A DNA stretch of 33,772 bases from Candidatus Ornithoclostridium faecavium (GTDB taxonomy: Bacteria > Bacillota > Clostridia > Christensenellales > UBA3700), in contig DVNX01000047.1 of the NCBI GenBank assembly GCA_018714045.1, forward strand, positions 1-33,772, in the 5' to 3' direction. The notes under the pieces are model-generated. The model was not told where the DNA came from. It searched no databases and was given only the letters and a program-made list of their open reading frames with translations. Positions 25,939-33,303 of this stretch are shown one piece after another. Each line of letters opens with the position of its first letter. The first letter of the stretch is position 1. The position numbers and the translations under genes are program-made.

Positions 25939-26769
25939 ATGAAGAAAATTGTAAAAATTACTGTATGTATAATAATTGTATTTTGTACTTGCCTTGCTGG
26001 GTGTAGCTCTAATGGAAATAGTTCCGCAAGCAACAAGGAACAAGAAATTGTAAACATTTTGACAAACACCAATTACACTTATGATACTCTTGTTAGAGAT
26101 CTAATAGAGTATTGTGCTGAAGAAAATTCAGAAGGAAAGCTGAGTATTTCTAAATATTCTTCTCGGTATGCAAACTTAAAAAATAACGATAGTGTCAAAC
26201 CATTGCTTGACATGACATTAGACGGTAAGTTGCTTGCAAAAAATTTTGAAACAAAAACGCTATATAGGCTTTGTGCACTGTATGCTCCTGAAAAATACAT
26301 GAAAGGCATGTTTTTTGATAGCTGGGAATATTCCGACTATGTATATTGGAGCGACATCTACGAACAGTACATACCATTCAACTTTGAATATTTAGACGAC
26401 AATATTTTTTGGGGAACAGAAGATTGGTTAAACGATGAAGTTGTTAGAATAATTAAACAAAGATTAAAGGATCCGGGCAGCTTACAAATTGATAAGCATG
26501 TTGTATTTTTTTATGTGGAAAGTGATAATAATGGACAAATTGTAAAATTGTCAAATGGTGTGTATAGTGGAAATATTTATTTTTATGTGGAGTATCGCGC
26601 AAAAAATAGTTTTGGCGGATATGTAAATTCTGGTATATGGCTAAGGCTATATGAACACAACATATATTGGACAGGCTTATATTATGAATTTGATATGATG
26701 ACATATGGCGATAATAAAGAACTAGATAGTATTGGCAGTATGTTTATTGAATATAATTCACAAATTTAA
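25939..26769 (+). CDS. Lipoprotein of unknown function
   Basis: A 276-residue secreted lipoprotein with signal MKKIVKITVCIIIVFCTCLAG and lipobox Leu19-Ala-Gly-Cys22, then a Ser/Asn-rich linker. The mature part is rich in Tyr, Trp and Asn, with segments such as YAPEKYMKGMFFDSWEYSDY, and it ends in a probable beta domain near VVFFYVESDNNGQIVKLSNG. GGAGGG precedes the start. The gene begins 19 bases after a strong terminator, so its expression may depend on readthrough of the structured leader. No family is recognised. Confidence 0.8.
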   Translation: MKKIVKITVCIIIVFCTCLAGCSSNGNSSASNKEQEIVNILTNTNYTYDTLVRDLIEYCAEENSEGKLSISKYSSRYANLKNNDSVKPLLDMTLDGKLLAKNFETKTLYRLCALYAPEKYMKGMFFDSWEYSDYVYWSDIYEQYIPFNFEYLDDNIFWGTEDWLNDEVVRIIKQRLKDPGSLQIDKHVVFFYVESDNNGQIVKLSNGVYSGNIYFYVEYRAKNSFGGYVNSGIWLRLYEHNIYWTGLYYEFDMMTYGDNKELDSIGSMFIEYNSQI

Positions 26770-26809
26770 TATGATTAATATTACATTTAAATATCGACCT
26801 AAATTATAC

Positions 26810-26835
26810 GGTTCAACTTACGCTAATAGTGGTGC
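26810..26835. repeat. Right 26-bp inverted repeat of the island
   Basis: Exact reverse complement of 14064-14089. It runs directly into a 16-base copy of the tRNA-Leu end at 26830. Confidence 0.9.
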
Positions 26836-26845
26836 CGAAGGCGGG
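26830..26845 (-). repeat. Partial copy of the tRNA-Leu 3' end (16 nt)
   Basis: TGGTGCCGAAGGCGGG equals the complement of the tRNA-Leu acceptor and T-stem end at 27216-27231, in the same orientation. Sequence diverges after that, as at an old attachment site. Confidence 0.8.
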
Positions 26846-26987
26846 GGCTTTTGCTGCGCAAAAAGAAAACGCAAAAAGAGAATTAAGGAAAGCAAAGTTG
26901 TTACTTGCGTTTTCTGAACCGTTCGCGTTGTAATATTAAACTAATTCGATATTGGTAAGCGCTCACGATTAAAGTCCGACACCTTGA

Positions 26988-27031
26988 CAAAAATACCCGC
27001 TTAAGCTGAAGGGTTCAACTTAAGCGGGTAT
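26988..27031 (-). terminator. Terminator behind the second tRNA-Leu fragment
   Basis: On the minus strand a 12-bp stem (27031-27020 with 27004-26993) closes a 15-base loop and is followed by TTTTT. The core of the stem is ACCCGCTTAA/TTAAGCGGGT. The loop contains GTTGAACC, as does that of the terminator at the left island edge. Confidence 0.75.
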
Positions 27032-27052
27032 TGGTGCCGAAGGCGGGACTTG
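27032..27052 (-). repeat. Partial copy of the tRNA-Leu 3' end (21 nt)
   Basis: Identical to 27216-27236, that is CCA, acceptor strand and part of the T arm, then unrelated sequence. It lies 184 bases from the intact tRNA. Confidence 0.85.
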
Positions 27053-27157
27053 TGAGGAACGACCTAAGGGAGAGACGGAATAGAGAGCGAAGCGAACGTC
27101 ACTAATTCAGACTGTCACGCACTGAGACACTCGAGCGGCGCGACAAAGACGTGGCGT

Positions 27158-27190
27158 AAAAAACAGACGAGAAAACTCGTCTGAATTTTT
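27158..27190 (-). terminator. Terminator of tRNA-Leu
   Basis: CAGACGAG-AAAA-CTCGTCTG (27164-27183) has A-rich sequence on its left and T-rich on its right, so it can work in both directions. It lies 33 bases past the tRNA 3' end. Confidence 0.8.
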
Positions 27191-27215
27191 TGCGACCGTA
27201 ATGTCAGCCGCGAAC

Positions 27216-27302
27216 TGGTGCCGAAGGCGGGACTTGAACCCGCACGATGTCGCCATCACCGGATTTTGAGTCCGGCGCGTCTGCCAGTTCCACCACTTCG
27301 GC
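27216..27302 (-). tRNA. tRNA-Leu (anticodon CAA), CCA encoded
   Basis: Minus strand. The acceptor stem GCCGAAG pairs with CTTCGGC, followed by A and an encoded CCA. The anticodon loop CTCAAAA lies between CCGGA and TCCGG, giving anticodon CAA for UUG codons. A long variable arm (TGATGGCGACATCG) is typical of leucine tRNAs, and the T arm is CGGGTTCAAGTCCCG. A promoter and terminator flank it. Its 3' end is duplicated twice on the island side, as for integration targets. Confidence 0.95.
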
Positions 27303-27323
27303 AAGCGGTTTTTGTGCTTATTT

Positions 27324-27352
27324 ATATTAGCATACAATCGTCGGTATTGCAA
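27324..27352 (-). promoter_or_regulatory. Promoter of tRNA-Leu
   Basis: On the minus strand TTGCAA (27352-27347), 17 bases, TAATAT (27329-27324), 22 bases before the mature tRNA. Confidence 0.7.
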
Positions 27353-27414
27353 TAAAATTGCAAATTGTTTATAAAAATTTTCCGTTTTGTATGGATTTTA
27401 GAAAAGTTATATTG

Positions 27415-27420
27415 TATAAT
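27415..27420 (+). promoter_or_regulatory. Probable -10 box for the pyrophosphatase operon
   Basis: TATAAT in AT-rich sequence about 90 bases before the ppa start; no good -35 hexamer at the usual distance. Confidence 0.4.
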
Positions 27421-27509
27421 AAAATACGTAAAAAGCGAAAGACGCCGCTTAATGCGAGGAAGGGGAAAGCGGGCGTTTAAGCAAATTCAGATAAGGGTAA
27501 GGAGAATAT

Positions 27510-28049
27510 ATGAATATCTGGCACGATATCAATCCTGAGAGGATAACGCCCGAAGATTTCATAAGCGTTATCGAAATTCCGAAAGGAAGCAAGAACAAGT
27601 ACGAAGTCGACAAGCAGACGGGCATGCTGATACTGGACAGAATTCTGTATACGTCCACCCACTATCCCGCGAACTACGGCTTCATCCCGCGCACGTATGC
27701 GGACGACGGAGACCCTCTCGATGTACTCGTGCTGTGCAGCGAGGCGATATCGAGCATGTCTCTGGTGCGCTGTTATCCGATAGGTCATATCACGATGATA
27801 GACGACGGCGCGGAAGATATCAAGGTCGTAGCGGTGCCTGTCAAGGAGCCGACATGGAACTGTTACCAGGATATCGCCGATCTGCCGCCGCACATAATAG
27901 CGGAGATAAAGCATTTCTTCGGCGTATACAAGCAGCTTGAAGGCAAGACGATGAAGGTGCTGGAAATGTACAGCAGAGACAAGACTCTCGAAGTCATACA
28001 GCAGGCGATAGCGAGCTATAAAGAGATATTCCTGAAAGACGAACGCTGA
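27510..28049 (+). CDS. ppa: Family I inorganic pyrophosphatase
   Basis: Soluble, Mg-dependent enzyme that hydrolyses pyrophosphate to phosphate and so pulls biosynthetic reactions forward. It has 179 residues, usual for bacterial family I. Key motifs: an early EIPKGSKNKYEVDK, YPANYGFIPRTYADDGDPLD with the metal-binding Asp residues of the DxDPxD signature, and MIDDGAEDIKVVAV with two more conserved Asp. AAGGAG precedes the start. comEC follows after 35 bases and may be co-transcribed. The reading is unambiguous. Confidence 0.95.
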   Translation: MNIWHDINPERITPEDFISVIEIPKGSKNKYEVDKQTGMLILDRILYTSTHYPANYGFIPRTYADDGDPLDVLVLCSEAISSMSLVRCYPIGHITMIDDGAEDIKVVAVPVKEPTWNCYQDIADLPPHIIAEIKHFFGVYKQLEGKTMKVLEMYSRDKTLEVIQQAIASYKEIFLKDER

Positions 28050-28084
28050 AGCGCGGCTTAAAGGATAATCATCAACTTTTACAA

Positions 28085-30220
28085 ATGAAGAAAATTGCAA
28101 ATTTAAGGGTATTCCCTACAATCCTCGCTGGAATGATTGTAGGGATTTCTTTTATAATAATGACCGATCTGTGGTTGCCGATCTCCGCGGTAGCCGCTGC
28201 TTTCGTCGTTGCGGTAGCTGGCGGGATCGCGCTGTACAAAAAGAGCAGACGGGCGTTGAGATCTGCGGCGGTATTCTCAATATGTTTCGTCCTGGGTATA
28301 GCGTTTGGCTTATCCGCCGCGGCGTATGCGAACGCAAGGCTGGAGAAGAGGGAGATCTTCGAAGAAAGCGCGGCGATAACGGGGAAGATAGAGGTCGGGA
28401 ATTCGTCCGATCTGAGCGGAAAGGTGGATTCCTATACCGTAGTTCTTACCGATATCACCGTGAACGGAGAAAAGGCGGACGGCAAGGCGGAATTGTACAG
28501 TCTGCAACTCAAAGACGGCGGCTTTTATGAAGGCGACGTGATATCCTTTACGGGCAGGGTCGTGACTCTGAGCACGGACGTGACCACCTCTTATAAAGCT
28601 TCTTCGCTCGCGGAGGGGATAATCTACGATATCACCTGTCCGGACGACGAGACGGGAGAGATAGAGGTCGTCGGACGCGATCTTGATTTTTTCGACAAGA
28701 TAAAGAAGGCGGTCGCGGCGAAGCTTGCGGATAACGCTGGCGACAAGGCGGCGCGGTTTATGTACGCGATGACCTTCGGGGATTCTGCGGTGATAGAGGA
28801 GTCGATGAAAAGCGACTTTTCGTATACGGGGACAGCGCATCTTCTGGCGGTATCCGGTCTGCACGTCGGAATACTCGCGGGAGCGCTGTATACCATTCTG
28901 AAAGCGATCAAAGTCAACGCGGCGGTAAGGAGCGCGATAGTCCTTGCGGCTCTCGTATTCTTTTCGGCGCTTTGCGGATTCTCGCCGTCTACGGTGAGGG
29001 CGACGGTCATGGTCGCGGTAGCGGCGGTTGCGGGACTTCTGGGGCTAAGATACGATCCGTTATCGGGGATGAGTTTAGCTGCGATCATACTTTTATTCGT
29101 ATCCCCGTTCAATCTGTATTCGCTCGGTTTTCTCATGAGTTTCGTTGCGGTGTACGGACTTATCCTGTTCGCAAAACCGCTCGAACGCGCGTTCTTAAAG
29201 GCAAAATTCCCCAAGTGGCTGGCAGGGGCGTTGTCCGCTACGCTGTCCGCCAACGCGACCCTTTTGCCGATAATGATTTACGTTTTCGGAGACGTGTCGC
29301 TGATATCCGTTCCCGCAAACTGCATAATAGTGCCTCTCGCGGGCATATTCTTTCCTCTGTATATCTTTGCGCTTCCGTTTTCGTTCATACCTTATTTCGG
29401 GTTCGTCGCGGCGGTCGTATCGTTGCCGTTTGCGGGTCTTTCCGCGATAGTCGGATATCTGGCAGGGATAGATTTTCCGAGTGTATATTTCGATTTTAAC
29501 TGGGCTACGATAGTGTTGTGGCTGGTGGCGGCTACGGCGGTATCTGGACTTTGTGCGATACCGGGCATTGCGAAGAAAATTATCGCGTCCGTGTTGGTTA
29601 TATGCTTTGTTTCTGCGGTGATCATAGAGAATGCGGGTATGCTTTCGGGTGCGGACAAGATAACCTGTTTTTCTTCTTACGATTGCGCGGGCGTCTTGGT
29701 CAGATCCGAAAAAGAAGGGGATTTTATCGTGTTTCACGGAGAGATAGACGAAGCCGCCGTCGAAGCGGCTCTCGGCGCGATGGATAAAAGCAGGCTGAGA
29801 AAAGTAGACTTTATCGTCAAGTTCGGATTTTCTGACGACGAGTCTGAGATACTCGACGACTATGCAGAAGAGCTGGGCGCCGATACGGTATATACGACTT
29901 ATGCATCGTTTACGAAATACGGGACGGGCAATTTTATCATGCTGGCAGACGTTGCGTCGGTGATATGCACGTACGGGTATTCGGCGGTATATTTAGACGG
30001 CGTCGATCTGGTGATAGCGGACAAAGAGTCGCCGTGGTCGGCGCTTTCGGACTGCGATATCCTGATATGTCCGTATCTCGGCGAAAAACCCGAAGGGGTG
30101 CGATATCTGGTGGACGATTACGGTTATTCGACCGGCGCGGAGAATTGTTTGCCTTCAGACTTTACCTTTTGGACGGAAGGTGGTAAAATAGTAAAGACTT
30201 ACAAATGGAGGTTTGCATGA
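28085..30220 (+). CDS. comEC: ComEC/Rec2-type DNA uptake channel protein
   Basis: A 711-residue polytopic membrane protein. Two membrane helices (about 7-80) flank into an OB-fold-like region (about 85-190). Then follows the competence core with the family signature AHLLAVSGLHVGILAG (about 257-272) and CGFSPSTVRATVMVA, and about eight more helices to residue 510. The C-terminal 190 residues sit where ComEC proteins carry a metallo-beta-lactamase-like domain, but no HxHxDH motif is present (the matching place reads VDFIVKFGFSDDE). The channel for single-stranded DNA entry is thus present but the putative nuclease is degenerate. No other competence genes are in the window. The stop overlaps holA by four bases. 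Confidence 0.92.
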   Translation: MKKIANLRVFPTILAGMIVGISFIIMTDLWLPISAVAAAFVVAVAGGIALYKKSRRALRSAAVFSICFVLGIAFGLSAAAYANARLEKREIFEESAAITGKIEVGNSSDLSGKVDSYTVVLTDITVNGEKADGKAELYSLQLKDGGFYEGDVISFTGRVVTLSTDVTTSYKASSLAEGIIYDITCPDDETGEIEVVGRDLDFFDKIKKAVAAKLADNAGDKAARFMYAMTFGDSAVIEESMKSDFSYTGTAHLLAVSGLHVGILAGALYTILKAIKVNAAVRSAIVLAALVFFSALCGFSPSTVRATVMVAVAAVAGLLGLRYDPLSGMSLAAIILLFVSPFNLYSLGFLMSFVAVYGLILFAKPLERAFLKAKFPKWLAGALSATLSANATLLPIMIYVFGDVSLISVPANCIIVPLAGIFFPLYIFALPFSFIPYFGFVAAVVSLPFAGLSAIVGYLAGIDFPSVYFDFNWATIVLWLVAATAVSGLCAIPGIAKKIIASVLVICFVSAVIIENAGMLSGADKITCFSSYDCAGVLVRSEKEGDFIVFHGEIDEAAVEAALGAMDKSRLRKVDFIVKFGFSDDESEILDDYAEELGADTVYTTYASFTKYGTGNFIMLADVASVICTYGYSAVYLDGVDLVIADKESPWSALSDCDILICPYLGEKPEGVRYLVDDYGYSTGAENCLPSDFTFWTEGGKIVKTYKWRFA

Positions 30221-31203
30221 GAGCGGTCGATATTCTGATAAACGGCGTTGAAAATCCTGCGCCCGTATATCTGCTCAAAGGCGCTGACGGTTACGTCAGG
30301 CGCGAGGTCGTCCGCACTTTGCAGGATACCGTTCCCGCCGACGCGAGAGACTTCTGTCTGGAAGAGTACGGTGACGACGACGATATAACTTCCGTGATAG
30401 CGAGTCTCAGTACGGTAAGCATGTTCGGAGGGAAAAAGGTCGTATATCTGAGACGGCAGAAAGATCTTTCCGAAAGGGATAAGGATATGCTCGAAGCGTA
30501 CGTATCCGACCCTGCGGACACGGCTGTCCTTATGATAGACGACAAGTCGACCAACTACCTGCGTATCGCAAGTAAGTGCGAAGTCGTGGATTGCGGCGTT
30601 CTGACCGAAAAAGAGGTAAAGTCGTATATCGGTTTTCTTTTGAGAGAAAGCGGAGCGGCGATAAAGGACGGGGCGTTGAGCCTATTGTATTCGTATTGCG
30701 CGGGAGATCTGGGCAGGATAGTCGGGGAGACACGCAAGCTGACCTCTTATGCGGACGTAGGGCACGAGATTACCGAAAACGACGTAGAGCAGCTGGTCGC
30801 GGCGGACGTGGATTACAAACTGTACGAAATGGCTTCGGCTTTTACGGACGGCAATGCGGAAAAGGGACTTTCCGTGCTTGCGAATTTCCGTGCTAAAGGC
30901 GAACCCGCGGTAAAGCTTCTGTACAACGTTACGTCGACCTACCGCAAGGTGTTTCATATGGCGATAAGCGATCTGCCCGACGAACAGGAGGCGAAGGCTC
31001 TCGATATGTCCGTCAAGGCTGTGCAGTTCAACCGCAGGATGATAGCTAAGCACAAAACGCAGATAAGCGGTTATATAGTAAAACTCAAGGCGCTGGTCGA
31101 ATATCTTTACGAACTCGAATACAAATTCAAAAGCGGCGCGATCTCTGACGAAAGCGCGCTGAATATGGCGGTCGCTAAAATACTGACCGTCTCAAAGAGG
31201 TAA
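30217..31203 (+). CDS. holA: DNA polymerase III delta subunit
   Basis: Clamp-loader subunit that opens the sliding clamp during replication. It is 328 residues from the ATG at 30217, which overlaps the comEC stop (ATGA) and has TGGAGG at the right distance; an ATG 12 bases earlier lies before that site and is unlikely. The N-terminal part reads PVYLLKGADGYVRREVVRTL, then STVSMFGGKKVVYLR, both typical of HolA. The middle is the lid region with YCAGDLGRIVGETRKL, and the end is the helical collar. The order comEC-holA is very common in Bacillota. Confidence 0.95.
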   Translation: MRAVDILINGVENPAPVYLLKGADGYVRREVVRTLQDTVPADARDFCLEEYGDDDDITSVIASLSTVSMFGGKKVVYLRRQKDLSERDKDMLEAYVSDPADTAVLMIDDKSTNYLRIASKCEVVDCGVLTEKEVKSYIGFLLRESGAAIKDGALSLLYSYCAGDLGRIVGETRKLTSYADVGHEITENDVEQLVAADVDYKLYEMASAFTDGNAEKGLSVLANFRAKGEPAVKLLYNVTSTYRKVFHMAISDLPDEQEAKALDMSVKAVQFNRRMIAKHKTQISGYIVKLKALVEYLYELEYKFKSGAISDESALNMAVAKILTVSKR

Positions 31204-31205
31204 AT

Positions 31206-31766
31206 ATGAATATTTTTTATACTAACGCAGGCAGGGTGCAGAGAATGCCGTCCACCTGGCAGTCGTGGCTGCTCAGAGTCGGGACGTTTCTCGCGATCGC
31301 GGCGGCAAGCTGGTACACGCTGCTAAAGAACTACTCGGCGCTCGGACTCAGCGAGTACGCGTCCATGTTGCAGATGGTAGGGAATACAGGGGTAATGTTC
31401 GCGATGAGCTATATAATTTTTGTTGCGATCCTGTATCTTCTGTACACTTTTTTCGTAAGGATATCGTACAACATGATGTCAAGGCAGCTTTTCTTTTTCG
31501 ACGCGGCTATGTCTATGTACGATTTCAGATTGAGACTGGATATCGCGGTCATTGCGCTCTGCGTTTTCAAAGCTCTTATTTCGGTGGTCTATATGTGCTA
31601 TCCTCTTTACGAAGGGATAATGCGCGCAACGCTCAACCCGACAGCGGCGGCGTGCGCGTTCGGCGGGGCGCTTTACGCGCTCGTGCTCAAAGCGGGAAAG
31701 CAGAACAAAGAAGCGGTGATATGTTCGCTGGCGCTGCTGTTCTGTCTGCCGACGGTATTTGCGTGA
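31206..31766 (+). CDS. Multi-pass membrane protein of unknown function
   Basis: A 186-residue protein with about five hydrophobic segments (near 20-42, 55-90, 105-130, 142-162 and 168-186) and few charged residues. It has no recognised motif. It begins two bases after the holA stop and is followed eight bases later by an M28-like lipoprotein, so it belongs to the same transcript. The next protein also has a membrane helix, so the two may form an envelope complex; that is inference from order. Confidence 0.75.
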   Translation: MNIFYTNAGRVQRMPSTWQSWLLRVGTFLAIAAASWYTLLKNYSALGLSEYASMLQMVGNTGVMFAMSYIIFVAILYLLYTFFVRISYNMMSRQLFFFDAAMSMYDFRLRLDIAVIALCVFKALISVVYMCYPLYEGIMRATLNPTAAACAFGGALYALVLKAGKQNKEAVICSLALLFCLPTVFA

Positions 31767-31773
31767 GGTGAGT

Positions 31774-33303
31774 ATGAAAAAGAGATTTTTAACGACCTGT
31801 ATCGCGATACTTACCGTTTTAGTCGCAGTATTCCTTCTTGCGGCTTGTTCTTCTTCCGTAAGTTACGAAGTAAAGGAAAGCTCTCTTAAAGAGGGCGGAA
31901 GAAGCGCGGCGGATATCGTAAAGGAGATATGCGCCGACTACCCCGAACGCACTATGGGTACGGGAAAAGACTACGAATTTCTGAAATACCTGTCGGCAGA
32001 GATGGCGTCTTACGGCTATCCTGCGGCTAAGTTCGATACCGACGACGGCAACGATACCGAAAACGGCGGTCAGGGAGGAACGCTTCCTCTCGCGACCTCT
32101 TCTTCCGCTACCGTTGAGATAACCGAATTCAGATTTAAAAATTATTACACGAATTCGACCGAGAAGGGCTACAACCTTGTTTACAGGATACCCGCGGCGA
32201 CGGAGAGCGACAAGGAAGTTCTGCTTCTCGCGTCTTACGACAATTGCGCGGGGCTCGAGGTATCGTCCACGGATATGACTACGGGACAGACAACGGTGCA
32301 GAAGATAGGCGGAGAAGGCGCGTACTCCAACGCTACGGGCGTGGCGGCGCTTCTGAGACTTTCTTACGAACTCGCAGACAAAGAGCTTCCTTACGATCTG
32401 ACGATAGCTTTCGTCGACTGCGCCGAAAACTCCTGGGACGGCGCGAACGAACTCATAGGTTCTCTCGACGTAGACAGAAAGAAATTCATCTGCCTTAATT
32501 TCAATAAACTGGGCATGGGCGACTACGCTTATATCTATTCCGACGAGAGCGCTCAGGCATACAACGACTATTTCTACTCGGTCGCGGACAAGACGGACGG
32601 CGGAAAAGTCTTTAAGGATATCCCGCTCAACAAGCAGATAGCCGAAGTCAAATTCATCGACGCGCAGAAGACAGATTACAGCCATTACGCAATGTACGGC
32701 GACAATCTTATGTTCAACGTTCACGGACTTGCGGTCGCAAGTTTCGTTTCGTTCAACTGGGAGTGTTTCGAAAACCCGTTCTATACCGAGGTCGCGGGTT
32801 TTGAAAACATACTCGGTTCGTCAGCCGACACTTACGAAAGCCTTATCGAAAGGCTGGGCGGCGAAGGAAAGGGAGAGGCTGTGCTCGAAGAAAGACTTAA
32901 CGCGGTCGTACTGTGTGCGGCTACGGCGGTCAGCGCGGAAAATGCGGATACGCTTTTCGGAGCGGTCGCAGATTCCGATCCTGCGGCAAGCGGTAATTTT
33001 GCGGATGCAGCAGGCATGTATTCTCTTATCGTCAAGATAGTTATAATAGTGCTGTTGGTAGCGGCAGCGGTATGGGTTTCTGTAAAGTTCAGATCTACGC
33101 TCGCGAAAAAGCAGAAAGAAAAGCTCGAACGTCTGCAGAAAGAGACAATGAACGGCGGCAGACCCGCGCCCAAAGCCGAGGATATATTCTCTATGGGCGA
33201 CGATTTCAAGGAAAGCGGGCATGACGATCAGCCCAAAGACGACAAAGGCGGAAACGGCGGGTCGGGCAGCGGTTCGGACGGAGACATCTTCGAGGGATTT
33301 TGA
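31774..33303 (+). CDS. M28-peptidase-like lipoprotein without most metal ligands
   Basis: A 509-residue exported protein. The signal peptide MKKRFLTTCIAILTVLVAVF ends in lipobox Leu22-Ala-Ala-Cys25. The body follows the M28 aminopeptidase pattern, but the zinc ligands are changed: the HxD motif reads SYD, GAxDNxSG reads GAYSNATGVAALL, EE reads AEN in DLTIAFVDCAENSWDGANEL, and the next Asp reads LNFNKLG. Peptidase activity is therefore unlikely, and a binding or scaffold role is more probable. A second membrane helix (LIVKIVIIVLLVAAAVWVSV, near 415-435) and a charged, Gly-rich tail follow. I chose the ATG at 31774, preceded by GAGGTGAG, because an earlier start would put extra charged residues before the signal. 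Confidence 0.8.
   Translation: MKKRFLTTCIAILTVLVAVFLLAACSSSVSYEVKESSLKEGGRSAADIVKEICADYPERTMGTGKDYEFLKYLSAEMASYGYPAAKFDTDDGNDTENGGQGGTLPLATSSSATVEITEFRFKNYYTNSTEKGYNLVYRIPAATESDKEVLLLASYDNCAGLEVSSTDMTTGQTTVQKIGGEGAYSNATGVAALLRLSYELADKELPYDLTIAFVDCAENSWDGANELIGSLDVDRKKFICLNFNKLGMGDYAYIYSDESAQAYNDYFYSVADKTDGGKVFKDIPLNKQIAEVKFIDAQKTDYSHYAMYGDNLMFNVHGLAVASFVSFNWECFENPFYTEVAGFENILGSSADTYESLIERLGGEGKGEAVLEERLNAVVLCAATAVSAENADTLFGAVADSDPAASGNFADAAGMYSLIVKIVIIVLLVAAAVWVSVKFRSTLAKKQKEKLERLQKETMNGGRPAPKAEDIFSMGDDFKESGHDDQPKDDKGGNGGSGSGSDGDIFEGF

Larger units (their letters stand above)
26770..27215. other. Junction region between island and tRNA-Leu
   Basis: Contains the right 26-bp repeat, two partial copies of the tRNA-Leu 3' end, two terminator-type hairpins and an 11-bp inverted repeat AGAAAACGCAA/TTGCGTTTTCT (about 26865-26916). 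No coding gene is supported, and no integrase is present. Confidence 0.7.

Noticed and set aside
27107..27352. Minus-strand ORF of 81 residues over the tRNA-Leu gene
   Set aside because: It is the tRNA and its flanks read as protein; the tRNA structure is complete.
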